Shown here piece after piece: positions 6,236-15,700 of a stretch of DNA of 18,611 nucleotides (position 1 is the first letter of the stretch; each line of letters begins with the position of its first letter). The stretch spans positions 1 to 18,611 of the forward strand of contig CAKZPJ010000491.1 in the NCBI GenBank assembly GCA_937138955.1. Direction: 5' to 3'. The DNA comes from an uncultured Flammeovirgaceae bacterium (lineage in GTDB: Bacteria; Bacteroidota; Bacteroidia; Cytophagales; Cyclobacteriaceae). Made by a program: the position numbers and the translations under genes. The notes beneath the pieces were generated by a model. The model was not told the DNA's origin, made no database searches, and saw nothing but the letters and a program-made list of their open reading frames with translations.

Positions 6236-8848
6236 ATGAACTTAGATAACTATACAATAAAATCACAAGAGGCCATTCAAAAGGCAGCTACTATTGCCAA
6301 TGGCAATGGGCAGCAAGCTATTGAACCTGGGCATCTTTTGAAAGCAGTACTGCAATCTGATGAGAATATGATCTCATTTGTGCTCAATAAAATGAGTGTT
6401 AATCGCCTGCGGTTAGATAACGGTGTGGATACTATTATTCAATCGTATCCAAAAGTAAGTGGACAACAACCCTATCTTTCTAATGATGGTGCAGTTGCAC
6501 TACGTAAAGCCGAAAACTACCTAAAAGATTTTCAAGACGAATACATTGCCGTAGAGCATATATTATTGGGGCTATTGGTCGGGAAGGACAAAATAGCTTC
6601 GTTAATGAAGCAAGTAGGGTTTGCTGAAAAAGAACTAAAGGCGGCTATCCAAGAATTACGAGGGGGTGAACGAGTGACTGACCAGAATGCCGAAGCTAAA
6701 TACAAATCACTGGAGCGGTACTCCAAAAACTTAAATCAATTAGCTAAAGCCGGAAAAATTGACCCAGTAATTGGGCGGGATGAGGAAATTCGCCGAGTTC
6801 TACAAATTCTGGCTCGCCGAACTAAGAATAATCCTATTTTACTGGGTGAGCCGGGAGTAGGGAAAACAGCTATTGTAGAAGGGTTGGCTCAACGTATTGT
6901 AGATGGCGATGTGCCGGAGAATCTGAAAACTAAAACCATCGTTGCCCTGGACATGGGATTGCTGGTAGCAGGTGCTAAGTACAAGGGAGAGTTTGAAGAG
7001 CGGCTCAAATCAGTAATTAAAGAAGTGGCCGATTCTGACGGACAGATTATTCTGTTTATTGATGAAATCCATACGCTGATTGGTGCCGGTGGTGGCGGAG
7101 AAGGAGCGATGGATGCGGCTAACTTGTTAAAACCCGCTTTAGCTCGAGGAGAACTACACGCAATTGGAGCTACCACGCTAAAAGAGTATCAAAAATACAT
7201 TGAGAAGGATAAAGCATTGGAACGACGTTTTCAAACGGTGATGGTCAGTGAACCAGATATTGCCGATGCTATTTCTATCCTACGAGGTATTAAAGACCGC
7301 TACGAGTTGCACCACGGAGTGCAGGTAAAAGACGATGCAGTAATTGCTGCCGTAGAGCTTTCAAATCGTTACATCAGCGACCGGTTCTTGCCAGATAAAG
7401 CGATTGACCTAATGGATGAAGCCGCGGCTCGCTTACGAATGGAAATTGATTCTTTACCCGAAGAACTGGATGAACTGAATAGAAAAATTATGCAGTTAGA
7501 AATTGAGCGGGAAGCCATTCGGCGGGAAAAGGACAAGGAGAAGGAGGCTCAACTCAATAAAGACATTTCCGAACTAGAAGATCAGCGTAAAGATTTGAAA
7601 GCCAAGTGGGAGAATGAAAAAGCGGTGATTAAAGGCATTCAAGATGAGAAAGAGAAACTGGATCGCTATAAAGTAGAAGCCGAGCAGGCCGAGCGGACGG
7701 GCGACTACGGCTTAGTAGCCGAAATTCGCTACGGAAAAGTTGGTGAAAGCGAGCAAAAGCTAGTGGAGTTTCAGCAAAAGTTAGCAGAAATGCAGCAAGG
7801 AAGCTCGCTGCTGAAAGAAGAAGTAAGTGCCGAAGATATAGCGGAAGTAGTAGCTAAATGGACGGGTATTCCGGTTTCTAAAATGCTACAGGGTGAGCGA
7901 GAAAAGTTACTGAACCTAGAAGATAAACTGAGCCATCGAGTAGCTGGCCAGCATGAAGCTATTGAGGCTTTGTCAGATGCGGTGCGCCGTAGTCGGGCTG
8001 GGCTGCAAGACCCCAAACGCCCAATTGGATCTTTTATCTTCTTAGGAACTACCGGAGTGGGTAAAACCGAATTGGCGAAAGCGCTAGCGGAGTTTTTGTT
8101 TGACGACGAGAACAATATGGTACGAATTGATATGTCGGAATATCAGGAACGCCACGCAGTAAGCCGATTGATCGGAGCACCTCCTGGCTACGTAGGTTAC
8201 GATGAAGGCGGGCAATTGACCGAAGCGGTACGTCGCAAACCATACTCAGTAATCTTGTTAGATGAGATTGAAAAAGCACATCCTGACGTATTTAATATCT
8301 TATTGCAAGTGCTGGATGATGGAAGGCTTACCGACAATAAAGGGCGGGTAGCCAACTTTAAAAATACCATCATCATTATGACGACCAACATTGGTTCGGG
8401 GCTAATTCAGGATCGGTTCCAGGATATTAATCCGTTTAATGAAGACGAAGTGCTGGAAGAAACTAAAAAAGATGTATTTGAGCTACTGAAAAAATCAGTG
8501 CGTCCCGAGTTTCTTAATCGAGTTGACGAAACCATTATGTTTCGACCGCTTTCTCGCGAAGATATGCGGAAGATAGCTGAAATTCAGTTCAACCTGATTA
8601 AGCGCCGTTTGGAAGAAAATGGAATTAAGATTGAAGCAACCGATGATGTGCTAGATCATTTAGCCAGTATTGGATTTGATCCGCAGTTCGGAGCTCGTCC
8701 ATTGAAACGAGTGCTACAGCGAGAGGTATTGAATCGGTTATCAAAAGAGATTTTAGCTGATAATATCAGTCGCGACTCAGTAGTTGGTGTAGAACTTAGC
8801 GAGGATCAGCAAGTTAGGTTTATCAATCTGGACGAAGTGAAGATCTAA
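6236..8848 (+). CDS. clpB: ATP-dependent disaggregase ClpB (Hsp100)
   Basis: Cytoplasmic hexameric AAA+ chaperone that pulls polypeptides out of aggregates together with DnaK/DnaJ/GrpE. All parts are present in 870 residues: Clp N-domain repeats (about 1-145), first ATPase with Walker A GEPGVGKT (204-211), pore-loop KYKGEF (Tyr249) and Walker B IILFIDE (271-277), arginines R330/R331 as finger candidates, and a coiled-coil M-domain (about 400-525) that separates ClpB from ClpA and ClpX. The second ATPase has Walker A GTTGVGKT (604-611), pore loop GYVGYDEG (651-658), Walker B VILLDE (672-677), NRVD (761-764) and sensor-2 GAR (819-821). No ClpP-binding tripeptide loop was seen, as expected for ClpB. 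The ATG at 6236 gives the usual [14 protein letters not shown] beginning. It is monocistronic: own promoter region upstream, terminator at 8876-8906. The inverted repeats upstream suggest stress control. Confidence 0.98.
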   Translation: MNLDNYTIKSQEAIQKAATIANGNGQQAIEPGHLLKAVLQSDENMISFVLNKMSVNRLRLDNGVDTIIQSYPKVSGQQPYLSNDGAVALRKAENYLKDFQDEYIAVEHILLGLLVGKDKIASLMKQVGFAEKELKAAIQELRGGERVTDQNAEAKYKSLERYSKNLNQLAKAGKIDPVIGRDEEIRRVLQILARRTKNNPILLGEPGVGKTAIVEGLAQRIVDGDVPENLKTKTIVALDMGLLVAGAKYKGEFEERLKSVIKEVADSDGQIILFIDEIHTLIGAGGGGEGAMDAANLLKPALARGELHAIGATTLKEYQKYIEKDKALERRFQTVMVSEPDIADAISILRGIKDRYELHHGVQVKDDAVIAAVELSNRYISDRFLPDKAIDLMDEAAARLRMEIDSLPEELDELNRKIMQLEIEREAIRREKDKEKEAQLNKDISELEDQRKDLKAKWENEKAVIKGIQDEKEKLDRYKVEAEQAERTGDYGLVAEIRYGKVGESEQKLVEFQQKLAEMQQGSSLLKEEVSAEDIAEVVAKWTGIPVSKMLQGEREKLLNLEDKLSHRVAGQHEAIEALSDAVRRSRAGLQDPKRPIGSFIFLGTTGVGKTELAKALAEFLFDDENNMVRIDMSEYQERHAVSRLIGAPPGYVGYDEGGQLTEAVRRKPYSVILLDEIEKAHPDVFNILLQVLDDGRLTDNKGRVANFKNTIIIMTTNIGSGLIQDRFQDINPFNEDEVLEETKKDVFELLKKSVRPEFLNRVDETIMFRPLSREDMRKIAEIQFNLIKRRLEENGIKIEATDDVLDHLASIGFDPQFGARPLKRVLQREVLNRLSKEILADNISRDSVVGVELSEDQQVRFINLDEVKI

Positions 8849-8875
8849 CTAATAAATAGCTTGAAAGTGATTGGA

Positions 8876-8906
8876 AAGGTAGGGGCTATGTGTCTCTGCC
8901 TTTTTT
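8876..8906 (+). terminator. Intrinsic terminator of clpB
   Basis: AAGGTAGGGG pairs with TCTCTGCCTT over 10 positions (three of them G-U in RNA) around a 7-base loop, and the right arm runs into six T. It fills the gap between the convergent clpB and phosphatase genes. Confidence 0.75.
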
Positions 8907-8909
8907 GCT

Positions 8910-11171
8910 TTACAGCCGAATACCCATTAGCAGCACATCATCAGTTTGCACCTGCTCGCCGCGCCAGCAGGAAAAGGTTTCTTTCACTTGCTGATACTGA
9001 TCTGGCGTAGAAAGCGGCTGAATATTCTCTAGCAGATCACAAAAGCGTCCCCGCATAAATTTTTTGTCTTTAGGTCCGCCAAACTGATCCTGATAGCCGT
9101 CTGATGCCATATACAACATATCGCCCCGTTGCAACTGCTCACACTGATTGGTAAAGTACTTATCAGTTACCCACCCGCCACCAATAAAATAACGACTAGG
9201 CTCTAACTTATTTAATTTTCCATTATGCGTGAAGTACAGCGGGATTTGGGCTCCGCTATAACAAACCTCCTGGGTGTTGCGGTTAATCATACAAATAGCA
9301 ATATCTAATCCATCAGCGTTCGCTCCCTCAACATCAGTTTGGCGCAATGCTTCCTGAATTCTAGTATCCATCATAGATAGAATGGTGTTAGGAGCCAATA
9401 CTTTGCTTTCGTGTACAATCTGGTTGAGCACTGAATTCGCCAGCACCGTCATAAAGGCTCCCGGAACACCGTGCCCGGTACAGTCGAGCACCGCAATTAG
9501 TATCGTATCAGCAGTCTCATAAACCCAGTAGAAGTCGCCGCTAACAATATCTTTGGCGCGATGAAATACAAATGAGTCGGGAAAGAGGTGTTTCAATTCG
9601 TCCTTTTCAGGCAAAAGAGATAACTGTATGCGACGGGCATACTCAATGCTGTCGCGTATGTCTCTACTATTTTCCTCTAGAAGTTTATTTTTGATCGTAA
9701 TTTCGTCGCGCTGCTTCTCAATCTCCTGCTTCTTCTCCTCTAACTTCTGATTGGCTCGAGTTTTTAAGACATACTTACTGTACAATAAAACTCCTACTCC
9801 ACCCATTAAAAACAATCCTACAATCAAAAATAGGTTCATTAGTTTACGCTCACTGGCTAGCAGGCTTTGAATTTGATTTTCTTGGTAAAGAATCTCTATT
9901 TCCTTAGTTTTCTCTTTAGTCTCAAATACTGTTTCCATTTCAGCGAAACGGTGAGCCATTTCTTTCTGAAAAGCCTGTTTTCTCTCAAGATCGTAAAGTC
10001 CGAAGTTTACCAGCGCATTCTCTAAATCACCTACTCGTCGGTAATACTTTGCTAGTTCCCAATAGTACTCACGAAGTATTTCATTGCTGCCAATTGCGTT
10101 GCGCGGGGTTTGAGCTAAACCTTGGTTGAGATGAGCAAAACACTGATCTAGATCGTTTAGGGCATAATAAGTCTTACTTAATTCTAACAGCGAGCGGGCT
10201 TGTAATGATCGATTATCAAAACGTTTGGCTAAAGCAAAGGCTTCTTCTAGTAGTGGGATAGCCTCTTTTGCCTGACCTTGTAACAAATAAGTACGACCAA
10301 TGTGGTAGTAGGCTCGAGCTAGTTTGCTATTCCCGTGGTCTTGGTTGAGGCTAATAACTCTTCGGAATGATTGCAAAGCTAGATCATAGTTTTCAGTTTC
10401 TATGTGAACCTTCCCCATGCCAATATACGCTAATGAGAGGGTACTAGTATCTTGGTCGCGCTGGGCAAATTCTATAGCCTGTAATAAATATTCTCGCGCT
10501 TTGGGGTAATTCTGAACATCGTGGTTGATAACCCCAATCGTTCGGTTGAGCTTAGCCTTATGTTTTTCAATCTGTAAGTCGGTAAATATGGTCGATGCCT
10601 CGATGCAATAGTTCAGAGCCAGTACATTACTACCCGTTCGGTTCCGAATCTCGCACAGCAACAGAAGCGTTTCAGCCAGTGCCAATTGCTTGCCTTGCTG
10701 CTCATAAATTAGCCGAGCACTATCCGCGTACTGAACTGCCATAGAATAATAATCGCTAGAAAAGGTAGTTTGAGCCACCAGATAATAGGCGCGAGCGGCA
10801 CGAGCAGAGTCAGCTTCTCCCCAGTACATATTGATGCCTTTTTTCAGGTAGTACTGTAAGCTGTCGCTATTGTGGCGAAGGTAATGGGCAAAATAAGAAG
10901 CGAGGCGGATGTAAGTATCAGCTAAGCCTTTTTCATAATTTGCTTTTTGTGCAGCAACTTTGGCTTGCTGAATTAAAGAATAGGTAGTGTCTAAGTCGTA
11001 TTGTTCGTAAAATGCAGCTAGTTCGAGGTAGGCCCGGCTTTCTTCTTCTAAGGAATTAGCTCGCTCCAATATAATATTGAGACTATCGGCTGTAGGCAAC
11101 TGGGCAAAAGAAAGGTTTACCCAAACTACGCTAGCAAAAAAAAAGCTCCACCTTATAAGTTTTGTCCACAT
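8910..11171 (-). CDS. TPR / transmembrane / SpoIIE (PP2C-type) serine phosphatase
   Basis: Membrane-bound sensor phosphatase of 753 residues. Residues 1-24 form a signal peptide ending SFAQ. An exported region of TPR-type helical repeats spans roughly 30-400 (for example NYPKAREYLLQAIEFA and NYDLALQSFRRVISL). A transmembrane helix lies at about 444-464 and a charged coiled coil at about 466-512. The C-terminal SpoIIE domain follows (about 515-753), with the metal-site motifs SGDFYW (544-549), DCTGHGVPGAFM (563-574), ASDGYQDQFGG (689-699) and TDDVLL (743-748). The expected aspartates are all present, so it should be active. Homologues dephosphorylate Ser/Thr on anti-sigma-factor antagonists; the actual target is unknown and no such gene lies nearby. 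The TPR part would sense something in the periplasm and signal through the helix. It lies 91 bases after the GyrI-like gene and probably shares its transcript. Confidence 0.92.
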   Translation of the reverse strand: MWTKLIRWSFFFASVVWVNLSFAQLPTADSLNIILERANSLEEESRAYLELAAFYEQYDLDTTYSLIQQAKVAAQKANYEKGLADTYIRLASYFAHYLRHNSDSLQYYLKKGINMYWGEADSARAARAYYLVAQTTFSSDYYSMAVQYADSARLIYEQQGKQLALAETLLLLCEIRNRTGSNVLALNYCIEASTIFTDLQIEKHKAKLNRTIGVINHDVQNYPKAREYLLQAIEFAQRDQDTSTLSLAYIGMGKVHIETENYDLALQSFRRVISLNQDHGNSKLARAYYHIGRTYLLQGQAKEAIPLLEEAFALAKRFDNRSLQARSLLELSKTYYALNDLDQCFAHLNQGLAQTPRNAIGSNEILREYYWELAKYYRRVGDLENALVNFGLYDLERKQAFQKEMAHRFAEMETVFETKEKTKEIEILYQENQIQSLLASERKLMNLFLIVGLFLMGGVGVLLYSKYVLKTRANQKLEEKKQEIEKQRDEITIKNKLLEENSRDIRDSIEYARRIQLSLLPEKDELKHLFPDSFVFHRAKDIVSGDFYWVYETADTILIAVLDCTGHGVPGAFMTVLANSVLNQIVHESKVLAPNTILSMMDTRIQEALRQTDVEGANADGLDIAICMINRNTQEVCYSGAQIPLYFTHNGKLNKLEPSRYFIGGGWVTDKYFTNQCEQLQRGDMLYMASDGYQDQFGGPKDKKFMRGRFCDLLENIQPLSTPDQYQQVKETFSCWRGEQVQTDDVLLMGIRL

Positions 11172-11262
11172 TACCGATACATCGTATATCGCTCATTAAT
11201 ATTACTCGAAATTTAGGGCTTGCTTACCACATATTCAAGCAACTGGTAAAACCTATCGCGGT

Positions 11263-11781
11263 TTACTTCATAATAGGATATTCAATCCACATAGAATCGG
11301 AGCCAAAGTAGTGTTCGATCACTTCTTTTCCTAGCGTGAGTTGTTGCTGTTCAGCGTACGCTTTCAATTTCTGATTAACCTGCTCGGGAATAGAACGCAC
11401 CACAGGATGACCGTATAACTGTATCCTAAGGTAGGTACCCGCCGAAAGTGTGTCTTGAGTCAGGTCCTGTAGTGCTTCGGACGACGCATCCGGACTAATA
11501 ACTCCAATAAGCTGATTGATGTTTTCCGAAGCGGTAGAGTCATAATTTATTACGACCAGGTGTCCAGAGCGAGCGGGGTCTTCTAGTAACTGCTTCGTTT
11601 TTACCACAATCTCTCTTAGCTTCAAGTCGCCATATTTGCCTTGGTACGTAGTTCCGTATACTACCCGAAGTTGATTAGATACTTTGCTTATCTTCTCCGA
11701 TCTAAACCCACCCAACCAAGCGTAGCCTGCTACCGATAAAAGTATTACTAATATGGCACCAATAATTACTATCTTCTTCAT
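11263..11781 (-). CDS. Membrane-anchored GyrI-like (effector-binding domain) protein
   Basis: A 172-residue protein with an N-terminal helix (KKIVIIGAILVILLSVAGYA) that is either an uncleaved anchor or a signal peptide, followed by about 145 soluble residues. The soluble part shows two similar halves: LRVVYGTTYQGKYGDL then a helix, and GTYLRIQLYGHPVV then a long helix, closing with EHYFGSDSMWIEYPI. That duplicated strand-helix-strand layout and the final strand resemble the GyrI-like/AraC effector-binding fold, which holds small hydrophobic ligands. No DNA-binding domain is present. It precedes the TPR/SpoIIE phosphatase on the same strand with a 91-base gap, so it may be its partner or ligand binder; this is inference. 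The fold call rests on pattern resemblance only. Confidence 0.6.
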   Translation of the reverse strand: MKKIVIIGAILVILLSVAGYAWLGGFRSEKISKVSNQLRVVYGTTYQGKYGDLKLREIVVKTKQLLEDPARSGHLVVINYDSTASENINQLIGVISPDASSEALQDLTQDTLSAGTYLRIQLYGHPVVRSIPEQVNQKLKAYAEQQQLTLGKEVIEHYFGSDSMWIEYPIMK

Positions 11782-11866
11782 TTCACAACTAAAATGATTG
11801 GTCTGTTAAGTATATGATAAATTCTTGAGTACCGAGCGGCCTTTTACTAATTGCTGGTAGTTTTTT

Positions 11867-11874
11867 TACTTTTG
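11867..11874 (+). promoter_or_regulatory. Possible upstream promoter -7 box
   Basis: TACTTTTG is an exact match to the Bacteroidota -7 form. The only -33 candidate at the right spacing is a TTTT at 11842-11845, so support is partial. It would start a transcript about 200 bases before ruvA. Confidence 0.3.
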
Positions 11875-12021
11875 CGGCAGTGCCTATTTTCAGGGGTATT
11901 CACTATGATATGCTGAACGCCCGTGCTGATGTATTGAATGGCTAATTTATAGAAAGGCGAGCAATTGCCTCCGGATAATCACTAAATTCTGATATCTGCT
12001 GCATTTACTTCTATTTACGGG

Positions 12022-12052
12022 TTGCAATTTCGGGTATAAATGTAAAATTGCA
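12022..12052 (+). promoter_or_regulatory. Probable ruvA-sprA promoter with overlapping inverted repeat
   Basis: TTG at 12022-12024 and TAAAATTG at 12043-12050 are 18 bases apart, matching the Bacteroidota promoter layout with one mismatch in the -7 box. The same stretch contains TGCAATTT (12023-12030) and AAATTGCA (12045-12052), perfect 8-base inverted arms with a 14-base spacer. A protein binding these arms would cover both promoter boxes. The ruvA ATG is 28 bases downstream. Confidence 0.4.
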
Positions 12053-12080
12053 GTCCGACCACTAAATATTGCTCAACTGT

Positions 12081-12701
12081 ATGTACGCTTATATCCAAGG
12101 AGCCCTAGCTCACAAAGACCCAACCTACGTTATTATTGATGTGCAGGGTGTAGGGTATGAAATAAGAATTTCACTCAACACTTACGAGGCACTAGAAAAA
12201 GAAGCGACGTATAAGCTTCATACTTACTTTCATGTAAAAGAAGATTCTCAAACACTGTTTGGCTTTGCCCAGCCTGCCGAAAAGAAATTGTTTCTGGATT
12301 TATTATCAATCTCAGGGGTTGGGCCTAGCTTGGCATTAACCTTACTTTCTTCCATGCAGGTAAATGAGCTGAAGGGAGCTATTGCTAACGAAGATGCTAA
12401 AACAGTGCAACGGGTGAAGGGAATAGGTGCAAAAACTGCTCAAAGAATTGTGCTCGAGCTGGCTGATAAAATTCGGAAAGAGGGAGTTACGGCAGGATCA
12501 ACCGAAAAGGTACATGGTCTTCCGGCAGGCTCATACAATACCTTGCGCACCGAGGCGTTATCTGCTTTAACTACGCTCGGCTTCACCCGGGCGGCGGCTG
12601 AAAAAAGTATTGACAAAGTAATGGCCGATTGGCAAAAAAGTGAGCAAACCGAAGAGCTTCGTCTGGAGGAGGTAATTAAACTTGCGCTCAAAACCACATA
12701 A
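12081..12701 (+). CDS. ruvA: Holliday junction branch-migration protein RuvA
   Basis: Cytoplasmic DNA-binding subunit that tetramerises on Holliday junctions and directs the RuvB motor in recombinational repair. The ATG at 12081 gives the family-typical MYAYIQGAL opening; an in-frame TTG at 12069 would add four residues (MLNC) and is unlikely. Domain I is an OB-fold (1-65). Domain II carries two helix-hairpin-helix motifs, SISGVGPSLAL (76-86) and VKGIGAKTAQRIVLEL (112-127). Domain III (about 150-206) is a small UBA-like RuvB-binding helix bundle including EALSALTTLGF. Length (206 residues) is normal. It is followed directly by sprA in the same frame and strand. The ruvA-sprA pairing is, to my recollection, common in Bacteroidota. 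Confidence 0.97.
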   Translation: MYAYIQGALAHKDPTYVIIDVQGVGYEIRISLNTYEALEKEATYKLHTYFHVKEDSQTLFGFAQPAEKKLFLDLLSISGVGPSLALTLLSSMQVNELKGAIANEDAKTVQRVKGIGAKTAQRIVLELADKIRKEGVTAGSTEKVHGLPAGSYNTLRTEALSALTTLGFTRAAAEKSIDKVMADWQKSEQTEELRLEEVIKLALKTT

Positions 12702-12713
12702 ACTATTGCCGAC

Positions 12714-15700
12714 TTGCTACTGACGGTTCTACGGTATACAACAGTAAGCTACTGGACAAAACGGAAGCGCAGAATATTTCTAGGGCTAATGGGAGGGCTT
12801 ATGTTCAGCACGCTGCCGATAATAGCCCAAGATACCCCACCAGACGTAGTACCGGTCGATACCGTTCAGACCGATACAATTCCGGAAGAAACTCTAACAG
12901 CCCCAGCTGATACTATTCCCTCAGGACCCTACCAACCCACCAATCGCCCGCAGTACGGTTTGCCTGATCGCTACGGCGATCCGCTCTCGAACCGAGTACC
13001 GCGCTCGCCGCTCTATTTACAAGCCCCTACTCAATTAGATTTTGGAATTGAAATTGATTCTTCCATCAACTACTCTATTTACGAGCGAGTAAACGGGTTA
13101 GACTATCGGGCACCTTCGTACCTGAACTTTGATCAGTATCAGCAGATTCAAGATCAACGCATTTTGCGTGACTACTGGCGAAACCGCTCTGCTGCGTTAG
13201 ACGGTGAAAGTGCTGTGAGCGGCCGGCGACTCATTCCACCAATTTATACCACGCCTGCTTTTGATCGGCTGTTCGGCGGTTCTTACGTAGATATTCGTCC
13301 TAACGGATTTGTTACCCTTGATTTTGGTGGGCGGTTTCAGCGGATCTTTAACCCAAACATTCCGATTCGGCAACAGCGGAACGGCAACTTTGAATTTGAT
13401 CAGCAAATCAGCCTAAACGTAGTAGGTACGATCGGAGATAAACTTCAGATAACCGCCAACTTTGATAACAATAATTCTTTTGACTTTCAGAACAACGTAA
13501 AGGTAGAGTACACCGGCTACGACCACGAGATTATTAAAAAGATTGAATTAGGCGTGGTCAGTATGCCCGTCAGTAACAGCCTGATTACGGGTTCGCAAAG
13601 TCTGTTCGGAATAAAAACTCAGTTGCAGTTTGGTCGGTTATTCGTTACTAGCGTGGCTTCAGTGCAGAGGGGCAGTAGCGATGCTATAACCATTGAAAGC
13701 GGTACCCAAACCCGCGATTTCGAAATCATAGCTTCCGAATACGATGAGAATCGGCATTTCTTCTTAAATCATTATTTCCGATCTAACTACGAAAACTGGC
13801 TACGATCACTCCCTCAAATCTATTCGGGGCTTAATCTTACCCGAGTAGAAGTCTATGTGCTCAACCGAAACAACGATACCGAAACTCTGCGAGGTATGGC
13901 GACTTTTATGGATTTGGGAGAGGGTAGTGTAATATTCCGAGATGATAACCCTCAAATAGGAGAAGGGCAAGGTGGCCCTGCCCGGAATGGTGCCAACCAA
14001 CTCTATTCTAATTTGCTTAGTAGCAATCAACTACGCGATGTTAACCAGACTTCTACCATTCTAGAAAGCGATTTCAATCTGGTAAAAGCCACGGACTTTG
14101 AAGTAATCACTTCGGCTCGTAAGCTTACTGAGCGGGAGTTTACCTTCGATAGCCAACTGGGCTATATAAGCCTCAATCGTCGCTTACAAAATGATGAAGT
14201 GTTGGCCGTGGCCTATGAATATACGTTAGACGGACAGCGCTATCAGGTGGGGGAGTTAACGGAGGACTACCAAAACCTTCCTGAAGATCAGGTGATCTTT
14301 CTAAAGATGCTGCGACCTACCAAGATCAATACCGAAGTGCCGACTTGGGATTTGATGATGAAGAACATCTACACCCTAAACGCTAGTCAGATTAGTCGAG
14401 AGGGGTTTCAACTGCGGGTAGTGTATCGCGACGACCGTACCGGTATTGATAATCCTAGCTTGCATGAAGGAGAGAACACGCGGGATGTACAGTTGGTAAA
14501 CCTGTTCAATTTAGATAATCTCAATCAAAACAATGACCCGCAGGAGGGTGGCGATGGTAACTTCGATTTTATTGAAGGAATCACGATAAATCCGGATCAG
14601 GGCTTCGTAGTGTTCCCAGTACTAGAACCCTTCGGTAGCCATCTGGAGGAAAAGTTTGCACCCGGTGAAGATAATCTAGTTGACCGCTACGTATATAATT
14701 CGCTGTACAATACCACCAAAGCTGATGCGGAGCTAAATACCAATAAGAACAAATTCTTCATTGTCGGAAGCTTCGTTTCTGGCTCAGCGAATGAGATTAT
14801 GCTGCCGGGCATCAATATTGCTGAAGGTTCAGTTCAAGTCATTGCGGGTAACACCCCACTCTCGGAAGGAGTAGATTTTACGGTAGACTATAACTTAGGA
14901 CGGGTGACCATTCTGAACGAAGGGATACTCAACTCGGGCAAGCGCATCCAAATTCAGTATGAAAAAGCCGACTTGTTCAATTTTCAGCAGCGCTCGCTAT
15001 TCGGTACCCGGCTGGAGTATCGTATTAATGATGATATTAATATTGGCGGTACTATTTTGCATCTGAATGAACGGCCTATTATTAGTCGGGTAAGTATTGG
15101 CGACGAGCCTACCAAAAACACCAAATATGGCTTCGATATCAACTACCGTAAAGATTCTCGCTTCATAACCAAACTGGTGGATGCACTGCCCCTAATTCAA
15201 ACCAAAGAGCCCTCTACTGTTACGTTCAATGCTGAATTTGCCCAACTGATCCCTGGTACGTCGAATGTAGTAGACGGCGACGGCACTTCGTACATAGATG
15301 ATTTTGAGAATACTGTTACTCCATTCAGTTTGAATGGGTGGCAAAACTGGGTATTGGCTTCTACTCCGGTTACCGACGACCAAGCTTTTGTAGATCCTAA
15401 CGCGGGGCCAATTGGGCGCAACTACCGCCGGGCGAAACTGGCGTGGTACGTGGTAGATAATACCGCTTTTTACGCTACACGGGGGAACTTAGTAAGTGGA
15501 ATCCCTATCGCAGGTGATATACTCAACCATTACGAGCGCGGTATTGCTCCCCAAGAAGTATTCCCATTTCAGGATGAGCAGGTGATTAACTTTAACCTAC
15601 CCGTTTTTGATATTGCCTACTTTCCCGAAGAGCGAGGACCTTACAACTATAATCCTAATTTAACGGATGAGGGACTGCTATCGAACCCGGAGGATAACTG

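Larger units (their letters stand above)
11782..12080. other. Divergent intergenic region upstream of ruvA
   Basis: About 299 bases between the GyrI-like gene and ruvA. It contains a -7-like box, a short 21-codon frame and a promoter/inverted-repeat unit near ruvA, listed separately where supported. I see no tRNA or structured RNA that I can name. Confidence 0.5.

Noticed and set aside
7771..8391. Several minus-strand frames of 64-114 codons within clpB
   Set aside because: Antisense shadows of the conserved clpB coding frame, rich in Ser/Arg as expected from reversed codons.
11175..11191. Near-palindrome CGATA N7 TATCG just before the phosphatase start
   Set aside because: Short and imperfect in the centre; not enough to call an operator.
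11220..11242. Inverted repeat TTGCTT/AAGCAA between the GyrI-like and phosphatase genes
   Set aside because: Only six pairs with an 11-base loop and no T-run on either strand; probably chance, and it does not argue against co-transcription.
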